From: Euonymus europaeus
Taxonomy: Eukaryota > Streptophyta > Magnoliopsida > Celastrales > Celastraceae
Assembly: GCA_963580455.1 (NCBI GenBank)
Contig: OY756965.1
Coordinates: 24,712,902-24,776,901, forward strand
Direction: 5' to 3'
Length of the DNA stretch: 64,000 nt
In this document: one piece after another, positions 41,981-53,645 of the stretch
How positions within the stretch are numbered: the stretch's first letter is position 1
How the letters are laid out: each line of letters starts with the position of its first letter
Notes under the pieces: generated by a model
What the model was told of the DNA's origin: nothing
The model's database searches: none
The model's input: the letters and a program-made list of their open reading frames with translations, nothing else
Made by a program: the position numbers and the translations under genes

Positions 41981-42642
41981 GAAACAAATCTACATTGCAT
42001 ATATACTAATTAAATTATTTTTAAAAAATAATGTAATTAAAAAAGTACGTTAAAAAATAATCGATGATGAATATTGTTAGATAGAGTTTTATGTGCTAAA
42101 TTTGAATATATAATTTTTTTTAAAAACTTATCATGTATTTTAAAAGATAAAACGTTTTAAAAATTTATTTATAAAAAAACACAAAAATTACAGTGGATAA
42201 GAATCCCTTCCTAATAAGTTTTATAGGAACTTAAATTTTAATAAATTTATAAAAGTAGATTCACCCATCATTCTCACATGTTATTAATTGAATTGCAAAA
42301 AATGTTTTTTTCAGTTTTATTTGAAAAATAAAAGATTAACAATTAGAATTAGAGTAGCTGATTAAGGTCTTCGGGACATAATCAGAAACCAATAGATCCT
42401 CCCTCATCAAATCAAAATCTCACACCAACACCGTCGTCTCCCTCACCTTCCCTTCAATGACAAACACTCTGTACTCTAACGCTCCTTGATTCTCCCGTCG
42501 ATCACTCTCCGTCTTCTTCGCCGTTCATTTCTCTCTCTAGAGATTCCAAGTAAGTCTCTGTGTGAACTCTCCACCCTCTCCCTCTTATCTTTTAATTCAT
42601 ATATGGATGTGAATCCGATTTTGTAATATTGAACTCCAATTG

Positions 42643-45600
42643 ATGGGGCATAAGAAGAAAAATTTTACCCCTCGCTCCAAATCATCACCGACGGCGGCGG
42701 CTTCTCCGGCCACCGCTGATTCCGTTGAATCCGATAATGCTATCATATTAAACCCCAGTCCCGGGACCAAGACGACGGAGCCCTTGTCAGAAATGGACGG
42801 TTCCTCTTACTCAGCCGTAAAGCTTGAATGCGAGCGAGCCCTAACTGCACTCCGCCGTGGGAATCACACTAAGGCTCTCCGCCTCATGAAGGATTCCTGC
42901 TTCCGCCACGAGAATTCCGCCCTCATTTACCGCGTCCAGGGCACTGTTTGCGTCAAGGTCGCTACTATAATCGATGAACCCTCGGTCAAGCAGCGCCACC
43001 TGCGCAACGCCATCGACTCTGCTAGAAGGGCCGTTGAGCTGTCACCCAATTCGATTGAGTTTGCCCATTTTTATGCCAATTTGCTTTACGAGGCAGCTAA
43101 TGACGGTAAGGAGTACGAGGAGGTCGTCCAGGAGTGTGAGCGTGCACTGGCCATTGAGAATCCGGTGGATCCTGCTAAGGAGAGTTTGCAGGAGGAGAGT
43201 CAGCAGAAGATATCAAGCACTGAGGCGAGGGTTGCACATGTGCAGAGTGAACTTAGGTCGTTGATTCAAAAATCTAACATTGCCTCAATTTCAACTTGGA
43301 TGAAGAATCTCGGGAATGGTGAGGACAAGTTTAGGCTGATACCCATAAGACGAGTGGCAGAGGATCCAATAATGGAGATTAAATTGGCACAAGCAAGGCG
43401 GCCCAATGAGATTAAGAAGGCTACAAAAACGCCTGAAGAAAGAAGGAAGGAGATTGAAGTGAGAGTGGCTGCTGCAAGGCTTATGCAGCAGAAGTCTGAG
43501 ACAGTGGGGCAGTTTCCGAATGAGGGAGATAAAAATGGTGATAAGGGATTGGACTTAGGGTCGGGGAATGGAGGACAAAGAGGAGGGAGAAGGAAGAATG
43601 CAAGGAAGAATGGGTCTACCTCTGCAGAGAGAAGGGAGTGGGTTAGATCGTATTGGAATTCTATGAGTATGGATATGAAAAAGGATTTGCTTAGAATTAG
43701 TGTTTCTGATCTCAAAGTTTACTTTGGGTTGTCGAAGGATGGGTCAGCCAAGGAGGTTCTATCTGAGACTTTGGCTTTTGCGAAGGAAAATAGAACTTGG
43801 GATTTCTGGAGTTGCTGTCGATGCAATGAAAAGTTTACTGATTCGGACGCTCATATGCATCATGTGATGCAGGAGCACTTGGGGAACCTGTTACCTAAAT
43901 TGCAGTCAGTTATACCCCCAAATATTGATAAGGAGTGGATTGAGATGCTTTTAAACTGTTCCTGGAAGCCTTTGGATATTACTGCTGCAGTGGAAATGCT
44001 TCGTAACCAGTCAAAGTGCCGAAACTCTGAGCTGCTTGATGATTTCTACTCGTGTAGCCATGCCGAGGAAAGCGATGACTGCTTCAAAGATGCTTGGGAT
44101 AACCCCTCTGATAAGGAAAATTTGGTGGATCATTACAACAGCTGTGCTGTTGTGAATGTAAATAATGAATGTCACAAAATCTCAAGCTTTGAGTGCAAGG
44201 AATTTGATGGGAACCAGACACCAGTGGCTTGTCCCATTTCTGATGGCTGGCCAGTATCTGAAGACGCAGAGCGTGCAAAGCTCCTTGAAAGAATCCATGC
44301 CTTATTTGAGGTGCTTATTAGTCATAAATATCTCGCTGCAAGTCATCTTAGCAAGGTGATACAATTCACCAAGGATGAGCTACAGACACTTGCTTCTGGT
44401 TCTCATCTTCTGAATCACGGGGTCAGCCAAATGCCCATTTGCATATGCTTTTTGGGATCTTCCCAGCTTAAAAAAGTTCTCAAGTTCTTGCAGGAATTAT
44501 CACATTCTTGTAGTTTAAGTAGGTATTCCGAGAAAAGCAGTCTTGTGAATGATGAAAATGGCATTAATCAAGGTATTGAAATTAAAGAGAATATTGTTCT
44601 TGATGGAGATGCGTCCTTTCTTCTTCTGGATGAACATCTATTGCTAACTGAATATCCTTCCAGTATATGCCATGGTGTTGCCGCAGATGACACGACTAGA
44701 TCTACTCCTGCAAACTTTGGTCGTGAAAATGGCATCGCGCCTGATGCTGATTCCTTACTTTCCTGGATATTTTCTGGACCCTCAAGTGGGGAACAACTAG
44801 CAGGGTGGATGCGCATAAAAGAAGGGAAAACACAGCAGGGGATGGAAATACTGCAGATGCTTGAGAAAGAGTTTGTCAACCTCCAGAGTCTTTGTGAGAG
44901 AAAATGTGAGCATTTAAGCTATGAGGAAGCATTGCAAGCAGTGGAGGATCTATGCCTCGAACAAGGTAAGAGGAGGGAGACTCTTGCGGATTTTGTCTAT
45001 CAAAGCTATGACTCTGTGCTTAGGAAGCGAAGGGAAGAGCTTAATGAGAGCGAAAATGATGTTATGTTCATCGGTGGCAGTAGGTTTGAATTAGATGCTA
45101 TAACAACTGTTTTAAAAGAATCCGAAGCTATGAATCAGTTTGGATATGAGGAAACTTGTGCGGGTGCGACTTCTCAGTTATGTGACTTGGAATCAGGTGA
45201 AGATGATCACTGGAGGACCAAGGATTATTTCCATCAAGCGGATACTTGCATTGAAGTTGCAATCCAAAGACAGAAAGAACAGTTATCAGTAGAGGTAAGT
45301 TCTTTAAGTTCTTGATCTAGATGCACGCAAGTAAAACTATGAAAAATAGATTTTGCAATTTTTGTTTACTGGTCTGATCATGCAGCTTAGCAAAATTGAT
45401 GCACGGATCATGCGGAATGTTACTGAAATGCAGCAGTTGGAACGGAAACTTGAAGCCATTGCTGCCCATGATTATCGGTCAATATTGTTGCCTCTAGTGA
45501 AATCATACATGAGGGTCAGTTTTCCATCATATCAACTTGTGTGCTAGTTACTTTACTGGAAGCATGATGATTTATTGGAGTCTGAATTCTTCCCTTTTCC

Positions 45601-48600
45601 AGGCACATTTGGAGGATTTGGCTGAGAAAGATGCAACAGAAAAATCTGATGCTGCGAGAGAAGCATTTTTAGCAGAACTTGCGCTTGATTCTAAGAAGGG
45701 TGCTCAGGGAATTGATAATATGAGACAGACACAGGATAAGACAAAGGATAAGAAAAAGAACAGAGAGTTTAGGAAAACCAAGGAGTCAAAGGTTTGGACA
45801 CTTGATTTTGGTTTTGTTGTTTTTATTAGGTGGCAATCAACTATATTTTTTTAGGTTATCCATGGATAAAGATCATTTTTTTTGTTGTTGTACAGGGTGC
45901 TGGCGGTTCCGAGCAGCACATGCTTCATGATGAAAATACTGTGCGGGTGTATGTCTTCACTTCTGCTATCATTATGACTTGATATATGAACTCATGTCTA
46001 AACAATGCAACCCTTTAACGTTGATGCTAATATTTTGTATGTTAATGATGCATGTGTTGCTGCAGTCTAGTTGAATCTCCGGCAGTAGCATCTGATGATG
46101 ACGATCAAGATCCTGAGATTCCTGCTCCTGTAAATGATGACGATTTGAAACAACAGGAAGAGGAATTCAGACGTAAAATTGAGCTTGAAGCAGAGGAGAA
46201 AAAACTGGAAGAAACTTTGGAATATCAAAGGCGGATAGAAAATGAGGCTAAACAGAAGCATCTTGCTGAACAATATAAGAAAATTACGCAAAAAGTCCCA
46301 GTGAAAGCAGCTGAGGGGCTACACAATTCTTACTCGGCATCTATCACTTATGAGACAGATTTGCATGAGCAGTTGGATCCTCGTGCTCAGGTAATCATCC
46401 CTTATTTGTTACTGGTGCTTTTCAGTATAATGAGAAACAATTTGAAGCATTTTCCAGCCCGATTTCTGTGGGAAATTGGATTTTTTAATTGACCACTGGA
46501 GATAATAAATCCTCAAATTTATTTTGCCAACCTTAATGAATGTCACTTTTCCAGGAATTGTTGTCCCGCGACAGTGGTTTTCCAAATAATTTAGAAGTCA
46601 GACATATGAATAGTGTAAAGGGTGCTGCAAGCCCTGGATTACAGAAGATTAGTCCTACATATCATACAAAGGCTAAACAAGGTCAGAATTGCATTGTGTG
46701 TTTTCTGAATTGGCATGGATTGGACAGCTCTATATGCTAAGATTTTAATCTTATTAATTTTTGCAGAGTTACCTAATGGAGGAACTCCTGAAAATGGAGT
46801 TCTGACTTCTGAGCGACGGACTGGAAGAAAAGGCAGGCGGCAGAAGAGTTTAACCAGATTGCTCGATGGAAAGTATCAGGCAATTTCATCTGAGAAGGGA
46901 AATATTGAAGTTGGAACTTCACTTGTTGAGGGTTGCTTAAAAGAGCAAATCAGCTTGCGTAATAGCGATTCTGATGTTGGTAAGTTTAGCATAGTTGCCT
47001 TGTTCTCTTCTCGACACTTCACTTAATACAAATTAATGTCAATGTCTGAAGTACTGCTTGGCTAGTTTACATTGTGGCTCAATGGTTTTGTGGTTCCTAG
47101 ATTGGGTGCATTTCAATTTACTTGAGTACTTAAAAAGTGATTTATATTGTTTATAATTTGAAATTACCTGGAGATATGGTGAAACAGTTGAAGGTGGTTT
47201 CTGCTTTGCCATTTTATGCTCAAAAGCTAAAAGCATAAATACTTTATCAGCTGATAAGAAGCAGAATAAATGACATTAGAATAAATCTGGCTAGGGTTTA
47301 TAGAGAACATGTAAATTTTTGGAGTTGACTTCTTTTCTGGAAGGCTGTTGGCCTGTTACATAGGTGGAATAATTTTGGTGAAATCTTTCATGACCCTGTT
47401 ATCGATTTGTGGGTGAAGTTCAAATTTGATTTTAAACTGTGATTTAGTGGGATAGCCAACAGCACAGGCGTCAGATATACCTCACAGCTGCTCTAAGGAG
47501 GTCCTCTAAAAAAAGGGTCAACGTTGGGAAAGCCAATTGTGCCTTTGTTGGGATTGTTCACACTTGCTACTAAGTTATTGTTTTATCATATGCCTACTAA
47601 ATCAGCACCTACCCTAGCATGTGCCAATTATTCTGTGTGCCGTTTTAATGATTTTAAATTGAGTGAGAAAATCAAGATTAAAATTCAATGACTAACTTAG
47701 TTGTTTAACAATTAACAAATAGTACTCTGTACTCCTCCCCGTCTGTGGAAACAAAGATTCATGTCACATTATTTGATGAATGTTTTCTATTTTAGGACTT
47801 TCTTATCAAGTTATCATAGCAAGACAATCTATAATGATAGAAATTGCACCCTTGTGGATTGGCCTTGGAAGTTCCCGTAGTGATTTGAATATCTTGCTGT
47901 TATCATATGGGTAGTTATCAATATGAAGTTCTTTATAAAAAAAATCAGTGGGGATTGGGTAAGTTATGTTTAATTTGTATTAGCAGTTATATTTTAATTA
48001 GGCTTTTTAGTAAGGTGCAATTTGTAACTGAGGTCCTTTTTTACTCTTTATTCTTGTCTAGTTGTCTTTCCAAAAGATAATCAGTGTGAAGTATTGTTAT
48101 TAAACTTAGAGTTTTGGTTTACCCTGAAACAATCCCTTAGAACTCATTTTCTCCAAAAACTGGATATGTTTTGCTTTTAATTCATTTTATATTCAATTAG
48201 AAGGTTCATAAGATAGTGGCTATATCACATCATGTGTATGAACAGATGTTTCTTCTGTGTTTGATATTTGTCTGTCCAATGCCGTAATTTTGACACTCTT
48301 TGCTGATCTAACATAATTTCGCTTTTTTACATTATTATTTTCACAGCCTGTAAGATTCTACATTTGTGTGTGGTTGTTTACTTAACCCTTTTCTCTGACA
48401 CTCATTTTTTGACTAAACTAAATTTTCAAGGCAATATGCTTAGTGCTATTTGTTGTGGTCAATGACCTAGAGTATGTAATGATCCTTTGATGGCGTCTAT
48501 GAAACCAGTTATTCCTGGATTGGGAGACAATGGAACAAAGACGCTGAGACAACTACAAGCTGAGGAGGATGATGAGGAGAGGTTCCAGGCGGACCTTCAA

Positions 48601-51600
48601 CAAGCTGTACGGCAAAGCCTGGGTAAAAGTTCTATCAGTTTATGTCTGCCCTCCTCTGTTTCTGTGTCGTTGAAGTAATTCAATTTAAGGGCATCAACAA
48701 AAGTAGATGAGTTACCTTTTGATATGCACTATTGACCTAAGTTTGACTTCGTGCTTAATTTTTTTACCTTGGGAGATTTTTCACCATCTCTGCTTTTGTT
48801 GTTTGGGTTTTTTTGGGGACAATATTCGTTTTATTTGGATATGATGATTTCTGCTTATGTCTTATTCCTGGACCATAGGACTTTTTGATATTGATATTCC
48901 TTGATTTTTGTCATTTTAGGGAAGTTAAGGTGTGCAATGATACTCAAATAGTAATGAGACAGTTTGAAAATATATTGGCTTCGTACAAGTAATAATTTAA
49001 CTTGACCATAGTGTTCTCAAGTTTCTGATATTGGGTCTGGAAAAAAATGTGCAAATCAGCCTGCTCAACCATGACCGTGTTTGTTTTTTGTGTCATTAAA
49101 GTATTGAAGTTGCTTTTACTTTTATATGTTCTTTTTTCTTCTAAGCAAGTCTTGAGGTATTAGTGTTACTTTGTTTGAGTCTGCCATGCATAAGCTTACT
49201 GGTTGGACGGATGGCTCTACGAGTACAACAGTGATTGATCACATTCACTAGTCAAAATGTTAATGTAATAAATTTCACTGAAGCTTAACTGCGACAAGGT
49301 GCTTTTAACCTATGATTAGAGTTGATACCAAATGGCCTTTGTTAAGAGATAAATTTCCCACGTCGTTTAGTTTGGATGAATTGTAGGTGTATACATGTGG
49401 TTCACTATAAGCCAAATTTAACATGGTAATGGAACGAGGTTCTGGTGATGTATGTAAAAAAAATAATTGAGGCCTCCCACCTCATAGCACGTGAAGGGAC
49501 GTGGCGAGTGGGATGGTTTGAGGATGTAGGGACTTGTGACTGAGGGGAGTGTCATAGCTCTCTCACCCAAGTCCCACATCGAAAAAACAAGTGTGTTCTA
49601 GTGGCTCTATATACATGTGGATGGACCCAAACTCTTGAGTTTTAGTTGATTTTTTATTATTACTTTAAAACAAAGACCAAAAACAATATGGAGATCACAG
49701 GGTCATGCAAGGATATAGTGTGTTGGAAGAAAGTTTGAATGCAAAAGATAGGAAAGGAATAAGTTGGTACCGAGTACCAAATAATACCGCAGCAATACAC
49801 AATGAAAGGAGAAGAAGAAGGAGAAAGAGAACTCTATGCACACATTCCTTCTAATAACTGGGCACTCAAATTCCATTACTAACTTATCCCTTGAACGGGA
49901 GAAGTAGGCATAGACATTTATAGACTTTGGCTTTATAATAGCCAATAAAGCCCTTCCATTAAAGTCTTAATAAGTAAATACTCAAATAAAAGATATGACT
50001 TGCAAAACTAAGACTTTGCTGGAACTATGAAATTGCATATCTGCCCCTGGAGTAAAAGTACAAATATGCCACCAAGTTCTGTAAACTTGAACCTATTCAC
50101 AGATTCAAGCTCCTCATTCTGTGGAATCAACTCTCTAATTGCCTGCTCTTTGTTTATTTATTCAGATACATACCAAGCACATCAGAAAATGCCCTTGGTT
50201 TCAAGTTTGAAGGTTCCGCAAGTGAACACTCTGGAAGCTAATAATTTTGGTTTTTCACCAAATAAAAACAGTGTTGAAAATGCAAATGGAATTGATGTAT
50301 ATGGTACAGGCCTGAAGAATGAAGTCGGAGAATACAATTGCTTTCTGAATGTTATCATTCAGGTGGGTGTTGTATACTAGGATTTTTCTCCATTTTGACC
50401 AATTTGAAATCTTATGTTTTTTTGTTATAATCTTCTCTATTTTCTGAATGTTATATTTATTTACATTTATTTCCTGTATAAATTCAGTCACTGTGGCATC
50501 TAAGACGGTTTCGAGATGAGTTCTTGAGGAGATCCGGTGCAGAGCATGTTCATGTGGGAGATCCTTGTGTTGTTTGTGCTCTATATGATATTTTTACGGC
50601 TCTGAGTACTGCATCTGCTGAGTCACGGAGTGAACCTGTTGCCCCTACTTCTTTGAGGATAGCCCTAAGCAATTTGTATCCTGAGAGTAATTTTTTCCAA
50701 GAGGTAGTTTGAGCTACCCAATTAGCGGGCTTTCTCTCATGCATTTAAAATTGTGCTTTTCCATCATTTTTCCCTTAGTTATGAATTTTCATAAAATAAA
50801 TTATGACGAAAACAATGGAATCAACAGGCTCAGATGAATGATGCTTCTGAAGTATTGGCTGTACTTTTTGATTGTCTTCATCGATCATTTACACCTGGTT
50901 CAAGTGTTTCTGATAATGAATCATTGGATAGTAATTGCACAGGGGGTTGGGATTGTGCAAATAATGCTTGTATAGTGCATTCACTTTTTGGAATGAATAT
51001 CTTTGAACGAATGAATTGCGGCAGCTGTGGTCTGGAATCCAGACATCTGAAGTACACCTCATTCTTTCATAATATCAATGCGAGCGCCCTCCGTACGATG
51101 AAGGTATATCATACGATAACTTCTTGTTACTTTTTATTAGGTTGAAGATTTGTTTTATTTCATTGTTGTAACTTATTTTTCTTTCACAAGCAGGTTATGT
51201 TTCCCAGAAGCTCCTTTGATGAACTTTTAAATTTTGTAGAGATGCATCATCAGTTAGCTTGTGATCCTGAGTCTGGTGGCTGTGCTCAGCCCAACCATAT
51301 CCATCACTTTCTTTCCAATCCGCCATATGTTTTTACGACAGGTGTCTCCGATTTGTCTTGATTTAGTTAACAGTGATGCATTCCATAGGAAATCTTTGTG
51401 ATTATTATTTTTTGTTTTGCAGTTTTGGGATGGCAGAATACATGTGAGAGTGCTGATGATATAATGTCTACATTGGCGGCCCTAAGTACTGAGATTGATA
51501 TCAGTGTCCTTTATCGTGGTCTAGATCCAAAAAACATGCATAGCTTGGTTTCCGTGGTATGTATTGGAAGCACATCAAATGAAAAATTCAAATTTTGCGC

Positions 51601-52301
51601 GATTCTCTCATTCTTGTGAATTTTGGTCCTCTAAGCACAGTCGTGTACTAAGAGGAAGACATCCATATTGATTTTAATGTCGTGAAATCTTGTTTCTTGA
51701 AAACAAAGAGAGAAAAATAAAATAAAAATACGAGTATAATGAAAGCAGGAATGGTAATAAATGACACAATCTAGTAAAGACATAAGCAACCTTAGTTTTT
51801 TTTTCTTTTTCTTTCATCATTAGCAAACATTATCTTATGATAGATGAAAGAAGACTTTCTAGTTATTTCCATTTTCAAGCCAAAATAAAGGCCTTCAATT
51901 TTTTATTTAATTTTTTCTGATTGCATCTCTCTCTCCATATAGTCTGAATATATGATGGTCAGTCAACTGAAAAATGAATCACTACCAGGATAACCATTTT
52001 CTTCAAAAGTTTTTATTTTTTTTTACATGTCTGACTTCTAGGTTTGCTACTATGGGCAACATTATCATTGCTTTGCTTTTAGTCACGAGCATGAAAAGTG
52101 GATCATGTATGACGATAAGACTGTCAAGGTAAATAAAATTTTGGTGGTAGTGCATCCTGCTGTTTTTTATGTGCCTTTTTTTCCCCTGTTACACAATTTG
52201 CACTTGATGTTTAGGTTGTTGGTGGCTGGACAGATGTTCTTACCATGTGCCAAAGAGGGCACTTACAACCTCAAGTTCTGTTCTTTGAAGCTGTAAACTA
52301 G
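42643..52301 (+). CDS. DUF627/DUF629 protein with USP53/54-like ubiquitin hydrolase domain, 15 exons
   Basis: Exons: 42643-45294, 45386-45514, 45603-45791, 45896-45948, 46066-46390, 46555-46681, 46767-46979, 48473-48622, 50166-50362, 50488-50703, 50828-51103, 51194-51341, 51423-51556, 52042-52128, 52215-52301, giving 1660 aa. The N-terminal DUF627 has TPR-like helices (LECERALTALRRGNHTKALR). DUF629 includes a C2H2-like finger CCRCNEKF-HMHHVMQEH. A charged coiled coil (EEEFRRKIELEAEEKK) follows. The C-terminal hydrolase keeps the Cys box NEVGEYNCFLNVIIQ (Cys1338) and the His box YYGQHYHCFAF (His1610) with MYDDKTVK after it. The wording is nearer animal USP53/USP54 than common plant UBPs. The family is annotated as ubiquitin C-terminal hydrolase-related; catalytic residues are kept, so activity is plausible. 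The exon 8 acceptor (48472) is the least certain splice. ATG 42643 chosen as the first in-frame Met. Confidence 0.92.
49440..49640 (+). repeat. Intronic repeat with a USE/TATA-like pair
   Basis: Within the intron at 48623-50165. AGTCCCACATCG (49570-49581) matches the plant snRNA upstream element and is followed by TATATA at 49608-49613, about 35 bases centre to centre. No U-snRNA sequence follows, so this is more likely a promoter-like part of a repeat. Confidence 0.35.
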
Positions 52302-53645
52302 TTTTTTGGTGGAACTTTTTCTGATTATAGATCACATAATAGACTTAACACCTCATTGTGCAGCTTATTGTTAAGTTTATGATCTTATCATGATGCTGTT
52401 GGGGGATAGAATAGTGAGTTTTGTTACTTTATATCTGTCTATAGAAACATTGCTGTCTCTGATGTACAGCTTTTGCATTTTGTATGATGGAAGCGAAATG
52501 TAGTTCAAGAGCAAACTTTACCGCGAGGCCACCATCTGAATACATTGTGCATTTATGTGATGTAAGAGCTTTTTTGCTGCCTTAAGGGCGGGCCTAATGA
52601 TATGAATTGACTGGCTTATGCAATTACAGATTATCTTGTTTTGGTAATTCCAAGTATTTTTGACAATTATACTATTGCTGAACCTTTTGTTTCTTATGAT
52701 GCTTGGATATTGCCTTGCTAACAGCAGGTGCTGTTCTCCCATTTCTCTTTGCCTTGAAGTCTATAGACCATGTTTTTCGTCTTAGATGAATCTTTTTGTA
52801 AATGGTTGTGGTCGAATGAATATATGTACATTTGAAGTTCCTTTCCATTTGCACTTTCGAGTGTGGTTTGTACAGATTGTATGTAATCTAAGAGTAAACT
52901 CGAAAGTGGCAGTGAGCTGGTCGGCCCTGTATGGCAGTTGAGAGTAGTTTCATGTATACCTACAAATTTGGTTATGTGAAAAAATGTATTTATGAACGAG
53001 TTGGGAATAGTTCGGTTGACGATTTAGTCATATGTAATCTCGAATTCTCAATTGTTTTGAGTCTCACCCCTTATCTTATTCAAAAAAAGTTTGTCCAAAA
53101 AGAACACAAAACAGATAAAACTAGGAGCAGACGATTAAGCCGAAGCATTATAAGTAAGCCAACAAAAAAAAAAAAATCTCCACCATGCTCTATTAAAATT
53201 ACGAAATTGTCCTCCATGTGTATTCTCCTTCAGGCTCTAACAATAACAGACAAATAAAAAAAAAACATACAACAGTGTGTCTGCGGGTGGATACATTTTT
53301 GTTGGGGTGATTTCAGATGCGACAGAGGGCTACTCTTGATCCCTTCATCAGATCTGAGGTAAAATCGTCGTCAATTTTCTCTCTCAGTCTGGTTTCCCTC
53401 AAAAACATCGGATCTCCTAGATCTGTTATCGATTGACCTCGTGTGATTTTGAATTCTCAGAGTGTTTGGTCACAGAGAAAATTCAATTCTTTATCTCGGA
53501 CTCGGACGATTTCAGTTAACAGTTACGGAATTTTGGCGCTCTGTATTTAATAAGTCTTATTTGGATTTGATCTAGTGTCTGAGGGGGCTTCTCTGTTTGT
53601 CTGTGGTTGTTTACAGATTTGAAGAGTTTTGTTTGATTGAAAAAA
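52302..53645. other. 3' flank of the DUF627/USP gene and COPA leader
   Basis: Contains the 3' untranslated region of the upstream gene (to roughly 52870) and the promoter and leader of the coatomer gene. A likely leader intron runs 53359-53616 (GAG|GTAAAA to TTACAG|ATT). A short upstream frame starts at 53317. Confidence 0.5.

Larger units (their letters stand above)
38577..42642. other. Intergenic, AT-rich, before the DUF627/USP gene
   Basis: No gene is supportable. Contents are the TA microsatellite at 40171-40201 and the paired repeat at 41831-41980. The promoter and leader of the downstream gene fall somewhere in 42200-42642; a TCTC-rich stretch at 42520-42540 looks like leader. A minus frame at 40822-41091 has no recognisable domain. 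Confidence 0.45.

Noticed and set aside
42640..42642. Upstream TTG as start of the DUF627/USP protein
   Set aside because: Plant nuclear genes start at ATG; the first in-frame ATG is 42643.
48470..48472. Alternative acceptor two bases earlier for exon 8 of the DUF627/USP gene
   Set aside because: Using CCTAG at 48470 leads to a stop within a few codons; the later AG keeps the frame open into DPLMASMKP.
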